Shown piece by piece: positions 44,186 through 51,923 of a DNA stretch of 64,000 bases. Position 1 is the stretch's first letter. Every line of letters begins with the position of its first letter. Origin of the DNA: JBLNCE01 sp050260415 (GTDB taxonomy: Bacteria > Bacillota > UBA4882 > JAAYXC01); the NCBI GenBank assembly GCA_050260415.1, contig JBLNCE010000096.1, forward strand, positions 1 through 64,000, written 5' to 3'. The notes under the pieces were generated by a model, which had not been told where the DNA came from, made no database searches, and saw nothing but the letters and a program-made list of their open reading frames with translations. Made by a program: the position numbers and the translations under genes.

Positions 44186-45130
44186 CTAGTCGCAGTCGCA
44201 TCCGGCCAAATCTTTGACGGTCAAGGGTTTCTTGATTATGCCCTGCGCCGCCAGGTTCTCGGAGACCGCGACCAGATCGTCCAGCATTTTTGCGCTGGAC
44301 AAAGCCGTGAAGCGATGCTTGGCCATTACCGCGCGGGCTGTGTCGATCGGCAGACCCGTCTCCCGCGCGGCAATCTTCGCCACCTCAGCCGGGTTTCGGG
44401 CCATATACTCCAGCGTCTGGGCCATCAGCTCACCGTACCTGTCCATAATCTCCTCGTTCTCGAGGAACTGCCGGCGAATCACGACCACAGCCTTGCCTTC
44501 GATCAAACCCTCTCCGTCCCGCAAAATGCGTGCCTTGCCACCGGTCACGGCCCTGCTCAGGAAAGGCTCGGCCAGGACCGCCGCCTGCAATTCGCCGCGT
44601 GAGAGAGCCGCCAAGGCCTCCGCATACGTCTTATTCACCACGGTTAGTTTGGCAAGGGAAAGCCCCTCGGCGGACAAAGCGCGCGCCAGCAAGTACTGCG
44701 CGGCCGTTCCCACCGGCAGGCCGATCTTCTTTCCCGCCAGCGCCTTTACGTTCCTCACCTCAGCCTTGGCCGGGACCACGATCGCGTACGCCTTCGGCGC
44801 CTCGCTGTACGGCTTGAACAAGACCATATCGTTCCCCCCCGCGCGCGCGATGACCGCCGCGCAGTCGGAGACGATCGCGATGTCCAACTCCCTGGCGCTC
44901 AAGGCTCGGGCGGCCAGCGGCTCGGCCAGGGGTTTGGAGAGCCATGCGACTTTCCAGCCGTAGGGTTTGAATTCCCGTTCGAGAATTCCCTGTTGGCGCA
45001 GGATCATGTGGGGCACGTTGAAAGGCGCCGGCGCATATAGAATCCGCATCGTGAGAACGTCGCTGCCGGCCGCGGGCGACATCGGGATGGACAGGAGCAG
45101 CATGGTGAAGATCAGCTTCCGCGCACGCAT
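44186..45130 (-). CDS. SsuA/NMT1-type ABC substrate-binding protein (orphan)
   Basis: Exported binding protein of 314 residues of the type used for sulfonates, taurine, nitrate or pyrimidine precursors. Signal peptide at ~1-23; ILYAPAPFNVPHMILRQQGI at the N-terminus; KALAGKKIGLPVGTAAQYLL and ARNPAEVAKI later. ATG at 45130 follows AAAGGTGG by 8 bases; an upstream in-frame extension to 45259 has neither site nor signal. It has no permease or ATPase beside it. Its promoter region (45302-45371) is a copy of that before the lyase at 47166, so it is probably co-regulated with sulfatase and lyase genes; a sulfonate or sulfate-ester ligand is tempting but unproven. Confidence 0.78.
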   Translation of the reverse strand: MRARKLIFTMLLLSIPMSPAAGSDVLTMRILYAPAPFNVPHMILRQQGILEREFKPYGWKVAWLSKPLAEPLAARALSARELDIAIVSDCAAVIARAGGNDMVLFKPYSEAPKAYAIVVPAKAEVRNVKALAGKKIGLPVGTAAQYLLARALSAEGLSLAKLTVVNKTYAEALAALSRGELQAAVLAEPFLSRAVTGGKARILRDGEGLIEGKAVVVIRRQFLENEEIMDRYGELMAQTLEYMARNPAEVAKIAARETGLPIDTARAVMAKHRFTALSSAKMLDDLVAVSENLAAQGIIKKPLTVKDLAGCDCD

Positions 45131-45353
45131 CAAGGCGGCCACCTTTCGGTCCGTAGGCGCTCGTGCCCCCGCGCGAACCGCGCCGGCGTGCCGCCGGACG
45201 GAACGAGGGGGTTGTGGCGCCGGTTTCCGGACCAGAGATTGATTGTTACTCCGCACCATAGCCCGCCCTTGGCAACGCTAAAGGGACGGGTCCGGCTTGC
45301 CCTGATCCTTTTTTACAGCAATGATGAGATTCCCCCTTGACAAACCAGGTATT

Positions 45354-45371
45354 TGCGCAAAGAATTGCGCA
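45354..45371. promoter_or_regulatory. LacI-type site S45 (perfect dyad)
   Basis: TGCGCA-AAGAAT-TGCGCA, a perfect 18-base site with 6-base arms (7 with the flanking bases). ATTCC (45329-45333) lies exactly 20 bases away. It is the best-preserved example of the repeated site. Confidence 0.7.
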
Positions 45372-45512
45372 TCAATGAACCGGGCCGGCCCCGTTTCGCG
45401 AAAAAAACATCCATTCTACCTGCGGAAAGAGACGCCGGCCGGGTCCAGCGCGAGATGGCGTATCCATGGCGCAAGCGCTCGAACATGAGCAAGAGGGCCG
45501 CCGGCACGACAA

Positions 45513-45541
45513 GGCGCCCGTTCGCAACGCGAACGGGCGCC
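45513..45541 (-). terminator. Hairpin after the lyase-leader remnant
   Basis: Perfect 13-base stem GGCGCCCGTTCGC (45513-45525) with 45529-45541 and a 3-base loop, immediately after the stop at 45548. Confidence 0.6.
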
Positions 45542-45547
45542 CTGTGG

Positions 45548-45877
45548 TCATACGCCGGGTGAGGCCGCCGGTGTCGGGGAGTCTTGCCGAAGACTAGGGT
45601 TGACAGTAGAGTTCCCCTTGCTATCTTTGTTCGTGACGGTCGCGAGGGCTGGATTGGCGCGATCCGCCGCCGCCAGCACCGCGTTCCACCCGGGTCCGGC
45701 CATGGGGATCTTGGCCAGCTCGGCCGCGGAACTCCAGATACCCTGCTTGATGATCGACCCGGCGGCCGTGTCCGTGGCGGTCCCGGCCTCCGACAGTACG
45801 GTGAGCCTGACGGAGAGCGACAATAACACCAGGCTTGCGAGTGTGACTGAGATTGGCCTGCCGCCATGGAAAATCAT
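45548..45877 (-). CDS. Truncated DWTHG-family protein (about 109 residues)
   Basis: Short frame with ATG at 45877 preceded by AAAGGAGA. A hydrophobic leader spans ~1-35. Residues ~45-75 match the start of the DWTHG lyase-like domain (GIWSSAAELAKIPMAG, NKDSKGN in place of NQDSRHD). The rest of the domain is missing and the frame ends in a Ser/Pro-rich tail. It has its own ribosome site and terminator, so a small secreted product is possible, but a degenerate duplicate of the gene upstream (45976) is more likely. Confidence 0.5.
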   Translation of the reverse strand: MIFHGGRPISVTLASLVLLSLSVRLTVLSEAGTATDTAAGSIIKQGIWSSAAELAKIPMAGPGWNAVLAAADRANPALATVTNKDSKGNSTVNPSLRQDSPTPAASPGV

Positions 45878-45975
45878 CCGCGCCAATCTCCTTTTGCTCT
45901 TACACCCGCGATGCCGGCCCGGCGCGCCGGTATTGGCGAAGGCTCGCGTCCAGCGAAAGTCGGGGGCATCTCCGC

Positions 45976-47166
45976 TCACGATCCGTGCGTCCAATCGGTA
46001 TACCCCATGATGAAGCCGGAACCGGCTGGCTGCCAGATCTCGAAAGCCGCCTCGGGATAGATCGCCTTGGTCAGGTGCTGCACCCAATAGGTCCGATCCC
46101 ACCAAGCCTTGTTACCGGTCTCTTTGTACAGGTACCACTGGTACTCCACGGCGCGCAACGGCGCCTTGTCCTGCACCTCAAGGGCGGGGTAACCGGCCCG
46201 ATGCAGCATATAGGCCTGGGCTATATACCCCTCCAGACCGACCCACGGATACTGCGTATAGGCGGGCGGCCAGGTGAACGCCCCGCCGCGGCCCTGGTCG
46301 TTGATGACGGCGCCGTCGATGCGGTGGCCGTCCTTTGTCGCACCTTTGGGGTTGACGGCCACTGGTTTGCTTGGGTCGTGCGACCAGGTATAGCCGTTCT
46401 CGTTGAAGGTCATACCCGCCGGCCCGACGCTCCGGTCGCCGGAATAGCGGCGGAAGGTGTCCCAGGCTCGAGCGAGTTCAACCTTGTCGCCCAGGTACAG
46501 AGCGGCGGCGATCCGGCAGGCACCCGCCTGCGCGTTGGCGTTTGAACCCGCGCTGTCGTGGGTCTGCGATAGGTTCAGCCAATTCCATTCCTCGCAAGGA
46601 TCGATATTGGGACAGTTGGCTTTGAACCTCAGCTTCTCCACCCAGGCTTGGAAGCGCGAACCGTCGCTCTTGGGATCGCCGTCGGCGCGCAAACCGAGAA
46701 GATCGGCGGCGATGATGTAGCACAAGAAATTGCGCGCCACGCCCAGGGCGCGCCCCTTGGACGGCGCGCATTTGCAGTCCTTGTCGGGCAGTTCGTCGGT
46801 GTCGATCGCCGCCATGCACGCCGCGAGCGCCCGGTCGCGGTAGACTTTGTCGCCGGTCCTCACCGCCACCAGGGCGCACGCATAGGTCATGAGATCGTGT
46901 CTGCTATCCTGGTTCCCGACCTGGGCCGGACCGAAGCTGGCCATGTCGGCGATTCGCTTGATGCTGTCCCAGGTCGGGCCGGACATGGGACGCGCCGCGA
47001 TCTCCGCCGACGAGATCCAGATGCCATTAGCCTTGTGTACGCCTGACGGTGCCGGCGTGGTCGCGGGACCGCCGGCAGCCGGCAGGACGGTCTGCGCCGC
47101 AAGGAAAATGCCCGCCGCTAGGATCGGGGTTAAAACGGCACGTCTCGGACGCCAACTACGGACCAT
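45976..47166 (-). CDS. Secreted DWTHG lyase-like protein, single domain
   Basis: Exported protein of 396 residues: signal peptide at ~1-30, then the DWTHG domain without accessory modules, from IWISSAEIAARPMSG to TDWTHGS. Conserved blocks are NQDSRHD, LGLRADGDPKSDGSRFQAW, THDSAGSNANAQAGACR (the equivalent of the Asn-His catalytic region in alginate lyases), RRYSGDRSVGP, and GHRIDGAVINDQGRGGAFTWPP followed by YTQYPWVGLEGY. ATG at 47166 follows GGAG by 8 bases. Operator S47 lies about 120 bases upstream. This compact form defines the minimal catalytic unit; lyase activity is inferred only. Confidence 0.75.
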   Translation of the reverse strand: MVRSWRPRRAVLTPILAAGIFLAAQTVLPAAGGPATTPAPSGVHKANGIWISSAEIAARPMSGPTWDSIKRIADMASFGPAQVGNQDSRHDLMTYACALVAVRTGDKVYRDRALAACMAAIDTDELPDKDCKCAPSKGRALGVARNFLCYIIAADLLGLRADGDPKSDGSRFQAWVEKLRFKANCPNIDPCEEWNWLNLSQTHDSAGSNANAQAGACRIAAALYLGDKVELARAWDTFRRYSGDRSVGPAGMTFNENGYTWSHDPSKPVAVNPKGATKDGHRIDGAVINDQGRGGAFTWPPAYTQYPWVGLEGYIAQAYMLHRAGYPALEVQDKAPLRAVEYQWYLYKETGNKAWWDRTYWVQHLTKAIYPEAAFEIWQPAGSGFIMGYTDWTHGS

Positions 47167-47286
47167 GGTTATTACTCCTCTCTGGCTTATGGCCCGCCCC
47201 CTCGGCATACATTGGCCGGACGGGTCAGCCTAAACTGATCCTTTTTGCCAGCCGTGGCCAGATTCCCCCTTACCGGACCTGGAATT

Positions 47287-47304
47287 TGCGCAAAATATTC
47301 GCGT
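47287..47304 (-). promoter_or_regulatory. LacI-type site S47
   Basis: TGCGCA at 47287-47292 with a degenerate partner ending TCGCGT; ATTCC (47262-47266) lies exactly 20 bases away. The whole 70-base block 47235-47304 aligns without gaps to 45302-45371. Confidence 0.55.
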
Positions 47305-47350
47305 GCCAAGATCCACACTGGCTTACCTCAATAAAGAATGGCATCCGTAC

Positions 47351-47678
47351 CAATGGAGGGATATGATTTACCCCGACGTGCCTGAGATCGTAACCGCGCC
47401 CAGCCAAGAATTGATGGAGCGGCTTGTGGTCGCCGGCGCGCAAACCATCCCAGTCGTTGATGACCACCCCGTTCTTCGTGGGGTACTTGCCCGTGGCCAA
47501 AGCGTCCGTGCCGGGACGCAGAGCGGGCAGGTCGTATAGGCGCGCGTGAAGACGGCCGCCTTCGCGGCCAAGCGGTTCAGATGGGGGTCACTTCCACGCG
47601 CGCCTGGATGGCCCCCCGTGAGTCCGCGCGCTGGTGATCGGTCATGATGAACAGGATGTTCGGACCGCAACCAAACAT
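47351..47678 (-). pseudogene. Sulfatase N-terminal remnant with two frameshifts
   Basis: Reading the minus strand from 47678: GPNILFIMTDHQRADS, then after a shift at the 5-base homopolymer 47583-47587, HLNRLAAKAAVFTRAY and the formylglycine motif CVPAR, then after a second shift near 47503, LATGKYPTKNGVVIND up to about 47351. These are consecutive blocks of a normal sulfatase N-terminus. The rest of the gene is absent and the operator region of the 45976 gene follows. Confidence 0.8.
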
Positions 47679-47706
47679 CAGAGGCTGGTCTTTCGTACTG
47701 AAGCTT

Positions 47707-48714
47707 TTAGTTTGGGTAAACCACCACTTTTATTACTTCGTCTTGCTTGTTCTCGCATAAGTCGAGCGCATGTGGCAGTTCAGTCAATGTTATTTCATGA
47801 GTGATCAATGATCCGAGGTCTATGGTGCCATCTATTACTTTATTAACGATTGCCTGAAAAGCATCCCACATGATCCGCTTATTCTGATAGACATCTTCAA
47901 GAAAACGACGGAACTTGATGTTCTTTTTCAAGAGCAGGTGGGGGTCAATTCTATGGTTCTCCTTGATGCCCTTTACGTCCACTTTCAGCCCCGTCATCCT
48001 ACCGTTATCCCTGAGCGCCTTGACGCCCATGTCAAATGCATCCAATTCCTTGCTTCTGTCCTCGGCGATGCACATGATGACCAGGTCCACGCCGCCCGTG
48101 TTCTGCCAAACTCTCTCCGCGATTTCATCGCTTGATAGTCGCGACCGATCGTATGCATAGTCGCTGCCCATCTCCACTGACTTCCGCAGCCTGTTTTCAT
48201 GGAAATCGACCGTGGCCACCGACCTGGCCGTCAGCCTGGCCGCGGCGGCCGTGGTGAGGCCCATCGGGCCCTGGCCGACGATCAAGACGTCGTCCGTGGC
48301 CGCGATCCGGGCGGGATAGACCGCTCCAAGATACGCGCCGTCGAACATCTCGCAGAGCGGACCCTCTCTGATCGGCAGGCTGTCCGGGACCTTGGCATAA
48401 ACGTCAACCTCGGGGTTGACGGTGACGTATTCACAAAAAGCGCCCCTGGAGGTATAGAGAACGAGACGTTCGCCGCGCTGCAAGCCTTTGACGTTGGCTC
48501 CCACGTCCATCACTTCGCCGAAGACCTCGTGCCCCAGGATCTGGGGGTAGAAATCGTGATTGCCCTCGAACTTTCCGTGCAGGATGTGATTATCGGTCGC
48601 ATTGCAGATGGAAGACGAGAGGACCTTCAAGAGTACTTCATCCGCGTTGTTCTTCGGATCGGGGACCTCCTTTACCACGAGTATTCCGGGTTTTTCAACT
48701 ACAGCGGCTTTCAT
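47707..48714 (-). CDS. Zinc-dependent MDR dehydrogenase, copy 1
   Basis: Cytoplasmic medium-chain dehydrogenase/reductase of 335 residues, probably oxidising a sugar or polyol hydroxyl with NAD(P). Catalytic-zinc ligands are Cys37 (SICNATD) and His-Glu in GHEVFGE; the four structural-zinc cysteines are missing. Rossmann motif GQGPMGL near residue 150. ATG follows AAGGGAAG. It is the last gene of the operon HAD, dehydrogenase 2, epimerase, dehydrogenase 1. Two dehydrogenases flanking an epimerase suggest oxidation, epimerisation and reduction of one sugar carbon. Confidence 0.85.
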   Translation of the reverse strand: MKAAVVEKPGILVVKEVPDPKNNADEVLLKVLSSSICNATDNHILHGKFEGNHDFYPQILGHEVFGEVMDVGANVKGLQRGERLVLYTSRGAFCEYVTVNPEVDVYAKVPDSLPIREGPLCEMFDGAYLGAVYPARIAATDDVLIVGQGPMGLTTAAAARLTARSVATVDFHENRLRKSVEMGSDYAYDRSRLSSDEIAERVWQNTGGVDLVIMCIAEDRSKELDAFDMGVKALRDNGRMTGLKVDVKGIKENHRIDPHLLLKKNIKFRRFLEDVYQNKRIMWDAFQAIVNKVIDGTIDLGSLITHEITLTELPHALDLCENKQDEVIKVVVYPN

Positions 48715-48772
48715 GCGTTATCTTCCCTTCAAAAAGATATATAATCGTTTCTTATTCACGTCACTTTCGAAA

Positions 48773-49702
48773 TCAGAATTTAGGGCCGTTCCCTGGGCTA
48801 GCCTGGGAATTCATTCCTGGGCGAAAAAACCCCCGGCTTCTCAGGTAGGAAATCTCCTCGCGATAGTATCTCTCCACATGATCCGGGGTGGTGTGCGGCT
48901 CAAGCGTGCAAAATCCCTTGTAACCGTCGTTGACCAACCGCCCGAGCAGCCCGTCGACGTTGACCGCGCCTTCGGGGATGGGCGGATAGTAGATGTAGTT
49001 CGGCGCGAATCTCCCGGTCATGGGCGTACCCTTGCTCTCCGCCGCATGGCCTTTTTGCGGATTGTAGATGCACCCGTTTTTTAGATGCACGTAAGCGATA
49101 TGGTCCTTCAAAACCTCGTAAGCATACGGAAATCCTTCTTGGCTGGCATGGTAGTAGTTGCACGGGTCGAAGTTCGTTTGGAAATGTTTCGAACCGACAG
49201 CTTGAATGATCTTTAGCATCCCGTCGGGGGTTCTGGTTGCATCGTGCGCCTCGTTCTCCAGCGCCAGCGTAATACCCAATTCCTCCGCTTTCCTTATCGC
49301 AGGTTCGAAATAGACCATCAAGTCCCGTATATTCGGGTTCTCCTCTAATGACAGGTGGTAACAATAGTGATTCACTATTTTGGCGCCCAGTTCTTGCGCG
49401 ACTTCGACGGCGTAACGCAGCGCCGCCGCGTACTCCTGGATATCGCCCGCAAAACGCTCGTCAAAACCGCCGGACATGGTGACGCAGGCCGCTTTTATCC
49501 CGTACTTACGCAAGAGGTCCTTAGCGTCTTCGATCCGGCGCCCTTCGTACCGTTCCACCTGGTGTTTCACCGGGTCCCCCAACACCGGGAAGTTCATCGG
49601 CCAGACCTCGATCGCGCTGACCTTGTTCTCCCGCAAAACCTGGAGGATTTCCTCGAGTCCTTTTGTACGCCCTAGAGCTTGACCGGATATACCCAACTCC
49701 AT
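48773..49702 (-). CDS. Sugar-phosphate isomerase/epimerase-like TIM-barrel protein
   Basis: Cytoplasmic xylose-isomerase-like barrel of 309 residues. Metal-ligand-type strands are visible: TLALENEAHD, NFDPCNYYH, AYVHLKNG and FCTLEPHTTPDHV; KIVNHYCYH supplies His. ATG at 49702 follows GGAGGT by 10 bases; an in-frame extension to 49726 overlaps the upstream gene. The 3' end contains a copy of the palindromic element also found at 50734-50757, which encodes part of the tail FRPGMNSQAS. It is probably a keto-sugar epimerase or isomerase acting between the two dehydrogenases. Confidence 0.85.
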   Translation of the reverse strand: MELGISGQALGRTKGLEEILQVLRENKVSAIEVWPMNFPVLGDPVKHQVERYEGRRIEDAKDLLRKYGIKAACVTMSGGFDERFAGDIQEYAAALRYAVEVAQELGAKIVNHYCYHLSLEENPNIRDLMVYFEPAIRKAEELGITLALENEAHDATRTPDGMLKIIQAVGSKHFQTNFDPCNYYHASQEGFPYAYEVLKDHIAYVHLKNGCIYNPQKGHAAESKGTPMTGRFAPNYIYYPPIPEGAVNVDGLLGRLVNDGYKGFCTLEPHTTPDHVERYYREEISYLRSRGFFRPGMNSQASPGNGPKF

Positions 49703-49709
49703 TACCGAT

Positions 49710-50705
49710 CTACCTCCGTTCGACACTTATAATGATCTTCAGATACGCATCAGGATGATCGCGGACCTTCACCAGTCCCTGCTCGACCTGGTGCAATGGT
49801 ATTACCTCGGAGACCAGAGGTTCGAGCTTGAGCCGGCCCAAGACGACATCGTTAAGAGTCTCGTCGATCGATTCCTGGATCCTCCGCGGATCCTGCTCCG
49901 GCGGACGTATAATTGCGCCCTTTCCCTGCAAAAGAAACGGGTCGAACCGCCGGCCGCCGGTCGGATGGCCGTAGGAGATGACCTTTCCTCCCTTTTTCAG
50001 GACCCGCAGCGCGCGATTCAACGTCGGTTCGCCGGGTAAGGCGTCATTGCCCATGGCATCAATAACCACGTCGGCCTCACCCAGACATTTCTCTGTCCGC
50101 GCACTTAGCTCCGCGTCTCGTGGATCGAAAGTGGCATCGCACCCAAGAAGCAGGCCCTTTTCCCTGCGCAAGGGATACAAGTCCCAGCCCACCACCCTTT
50201 GCGCCCCCAGGATCTTTGCCCTCTGCGCCATGATGAGTCCGCTGGGTCCCAGGCCCAAGATCAACACCCTGCTCGATGATCCCACGTCAGCAGGTCTCAC
50301 GGCACGGATGCTTGCGGTCACCAGTTCGAGTATGGGCGCTTCCCGCTCGGGAATCGTCTCCGGTACTTTTACGACGATCGCCTCGGTGGGGTCAAACGCG
50401 ACATACTCGGCAAAAGCGCCCAACGTGAACCACCAGCATACTCTGTCTCCGGCCGTGAAACCCTTGACTTCATCGCCGCAGGCGACGATCTCGCCGAACG
50501 GTTCATGCCCGAAGATAAGCGGCGTCGGATATGCCTCTTGCCCGTCGTAGATGATGGGATCGGAGCCGTTGCAGATGGCGGCGGTCTTTACTTTGACGAG
50601 CACCTCATGGGGACCGTGGCGCGGGATCCCTATCCGTTTGTACTCGAGTCTCTTTGGCGCCGTCAATACCTGCGCCCACATAAGTCTTTCCGTCCGGTTA
50701 GGCAT
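49710..50705 (-). CDS. Zinc-dependent MDR dehydrogenase, copy 2
   Basis: Cytoplasmic medium-chain dehydrogenase of 331 residues, only distantly similar to copy 1. Catalytic-zinc motifs AAICNGSDP and FGHEPFGE, Rossmann motif LGLGPSGL near residue 150, and no structural-zinc cysteine cluster. ATG follows GGGAGG by 12 bases. The epimerase ribosome site lies inside its last codons, with 7 bases between stop and next start, so the genes are co-translated. Likely partner in sugar oxidation or reduction. Confidence 0.85.
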   Translation of the reverse strand: MPNRTERLMWAQVLTAPKRLEYKRIGIPRHGPHEVLVKVKTAAICNGSDPIIYDGQEAYPTPLIFGHEPFGEIVACGDEVKGFTAGDRVCWWFTLGAFAEYVAFDPTEAIVVKVPETIPEREAPILELVTASIRAVRPADVGSSSRVLILGLGPSGLIMAQRAKILGAQRVVGWDLYPLRREKGLLLGCDATFDPRDAELSARTEKCLGEADVVIDAMGNDALPGEPTLNRALRVLKKGGKVISYGHPTGGRRFDPFLLQGKGAIIRPPEQDPRRIQESIDETLNDVVLGRLKLEPLVSEVIPLHQVEQGLVKVRDHPDAYLKIIISVERR

Positions 50706-50733
50706 GAATAGTTATTGCCTCCCAGTTCATCTT

Positions 50734-50757
50734 CGCCCAGGAATTCATTCCTGGGCG
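50734..50757. repeat. Extragenic palindrome CGCCCAGGAAT-type
   Basis: 11-base perfect arms (CGCCCAGGAAT, 50734-50744, with 50747-50757) separated by two bases. A second copy with one changed arm sits at about 48803-48823, inside the 3' end of the epimerase gene. This looks like a dispersed REP-type element. Confidence 0.65.
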
Positions 50758-50764
50758 GCAATCC

Positions 50765-51523
50765 TCACCCCGCGACTGGCTCCTCCTTCATGCTGCCCGG
50801 CGGGAAGACGAAAGCCCCGGGAGCGTGAAAGATGTCAGGGTGTTGCTCCAATAGCTGTGGCAACTCCTGAACCGTCTTGACTCTAAGGCCGCCCCACGCG
50901 CCATAGAGTCCGCCCCAATCGACCAGGACGGCGGGCATGCCGAAGTTGTTCGCCCCCAGTACGTCGATCATGAGGCTGTCGCCGATGTACAGGCATTCCT
51001 CGGGTTGGACTCCGAGGGCGTCGCAACTGTACTTGAACAAACGGGGATCCGGCTTGGTAAAACCGATCAACTTCGAATCGAAGATCTGGTCGAAGAAGTC
51101 CACGATCCCGCCGTCCTCGAGCTGTTCCTTGACCCTGGCGTCCGTATTGGAGATGATGGACATCCCGTAACCCATCCGCTTGAGCCGCGTCAGGGTTTCC
51201 GCCACCCAAGGGTATGTTGCGTTCCAAATATTGCGTTTGCTATGGATCGCCACGATGGCGTCCTTGATCGTCTCAGCATCCTCCGGGCTTACGCCAAGCT
51301 CTTCGAGGACCACCCGGAAGAAATGCCGGTGGCCGAAGATCTCTTCCCGCGGCACACCGCGGCGTCTTCCCTCGTCGTGCCGGTACTCGAACCCGGCCAG
51401 GCGGTCATAGAAAAATCCCGGTTCGATCGCGTACCCAAACCTGGCCGCTTCCCGGCGAAATACCTCGGCCGATAAGAAAACCAGTGTCCCGCCGGCGTCA
51501 AAAAGCAAATAAGGCCGTCCCAT
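50765..51523 (-). CDS. HAD-superfamily hydrolase, copy 2
   Basis: Paralogue of the protein at 7713, 252 residues. Motif I LFDAGGTLV (nucleophile Asp9, second Asp replaced by Gly), motif II IISNTDAR, motif III Lys in GFTKPDPR, motif IV YIGDSLMID; ends APGAFVFPPG plus an acidic tail. ATG at 51523 follows GGAGGTG. It leads the operon with the dehydrogenases and epimerase, and lies next to a sulfatase remnant and an intact sulfatase. A sugar-phosphate phosphatase is the simplest reading. Confidence 0.86.
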   Translation of the reverse strand: MGRPYLLFDAGGTLVFLSAEVFRREAARFGYAIEPGFFYDRLAGFEYRHDEGRRRGVPREEIFGHRHFFRVVLEELGVSPEDAETIKDAIVAIHSKRNIWNATYPWVAETLTRLKRMGYGMSIISNTDARVKEQLEDGGIVDFFDQIFDSKLIGFTKPDPRLFKYSCDALGVQPEECLYIGDSLMIDVLGANNFGMPAVLVDWGGLYGAWGGLRVKTVQELPQLLEQHPDIFHAPGAFVFPPGSMKEEPVAG

Positions 51524-51541
51524 GCGTAGCACCTCCATGAT

Positions 51542-51815
51542 TTACATATTGTCCAGATATACTACGCCGGTTCGTAAATTCCCGCTTACCCGCCGGTGCA
51601 TCACGCAAGATTCTTGCAAGTTTTCGCCCCTCCATACGGGAGGGTTCCTCCGGGCGGTTCCGTTCCGCCGCGCGCCCACACTCACACGCCATTCGCCCAG
51701 CATCCGTCGCATTTCCGCCGCCAACTCAGGCAGGTCTTCCACCAGATTCCGCTCCTCACCCGGGTCCTCGCGGCGGTTGTATAATTCGTAAAGACGGATG
51801 GCCTCATCGGGCTGG
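51542..51815 (-). pseudogene. Sulfatase C-terminal remnant
   Basis: Minus-strand frame with the typical sulfatase ending: IRLYELYNRREDPGEERNL, then VEDLPELAAEMRRMLGEWR, followed by an Arg-rich tail and stop at 51542. It lacks the catalytic part and a start. The same region in the intact sulfatase at 61473 reads DPGEERNLAEDQPG. It stands directly upstream of HAD copy 2. It is not simply the other half of the 47351 remnant, since the order on the strand is wrong for one gene. Confidence 0.75.
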
Positions 51816-51913
51816 TCAGCCCATTGATGTCGTTAACGCATTTTCTCTGAAGGGAATATTCCGCATAAACTCCGGGATTCCCACTTTGTGCCACGGGATT
51901 CTGGGCAAGTTTA

Positions 51914-51919
51914 TGCGCA
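51914..51919 (-). promoter_or_regulatory. Possible LacI-type half-site
   Basis: TGCGCA with AATTGCGCA on the minus strand, just downstream of the intact sulfatase stop and upstream of the sulfatase remnant. ATTCC is 32 bases away, about one helical turn more than at the other sites. Weak. Confidence 0.3.
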
Positions 51920-51923
51920 ATTT

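Larger units (their letters stand above)
45131..45547. other. Promoter region of the orphan binding protein
   Basis: These 417 bases hold the duplicated 70-base promoter/operator block (45302-45371) with operator S45 and, at the right end, the hairpin 45513-45541. No independent gene is supported. Confidence 0.55.

Noticed and set aside
47281..47500. C-terminal part of the frame containing the sulfatase remnant
   Set aside because: After about 47351 the translation no longer resembles a sulfatase and overlaps operator S47, so I end the remnant there.
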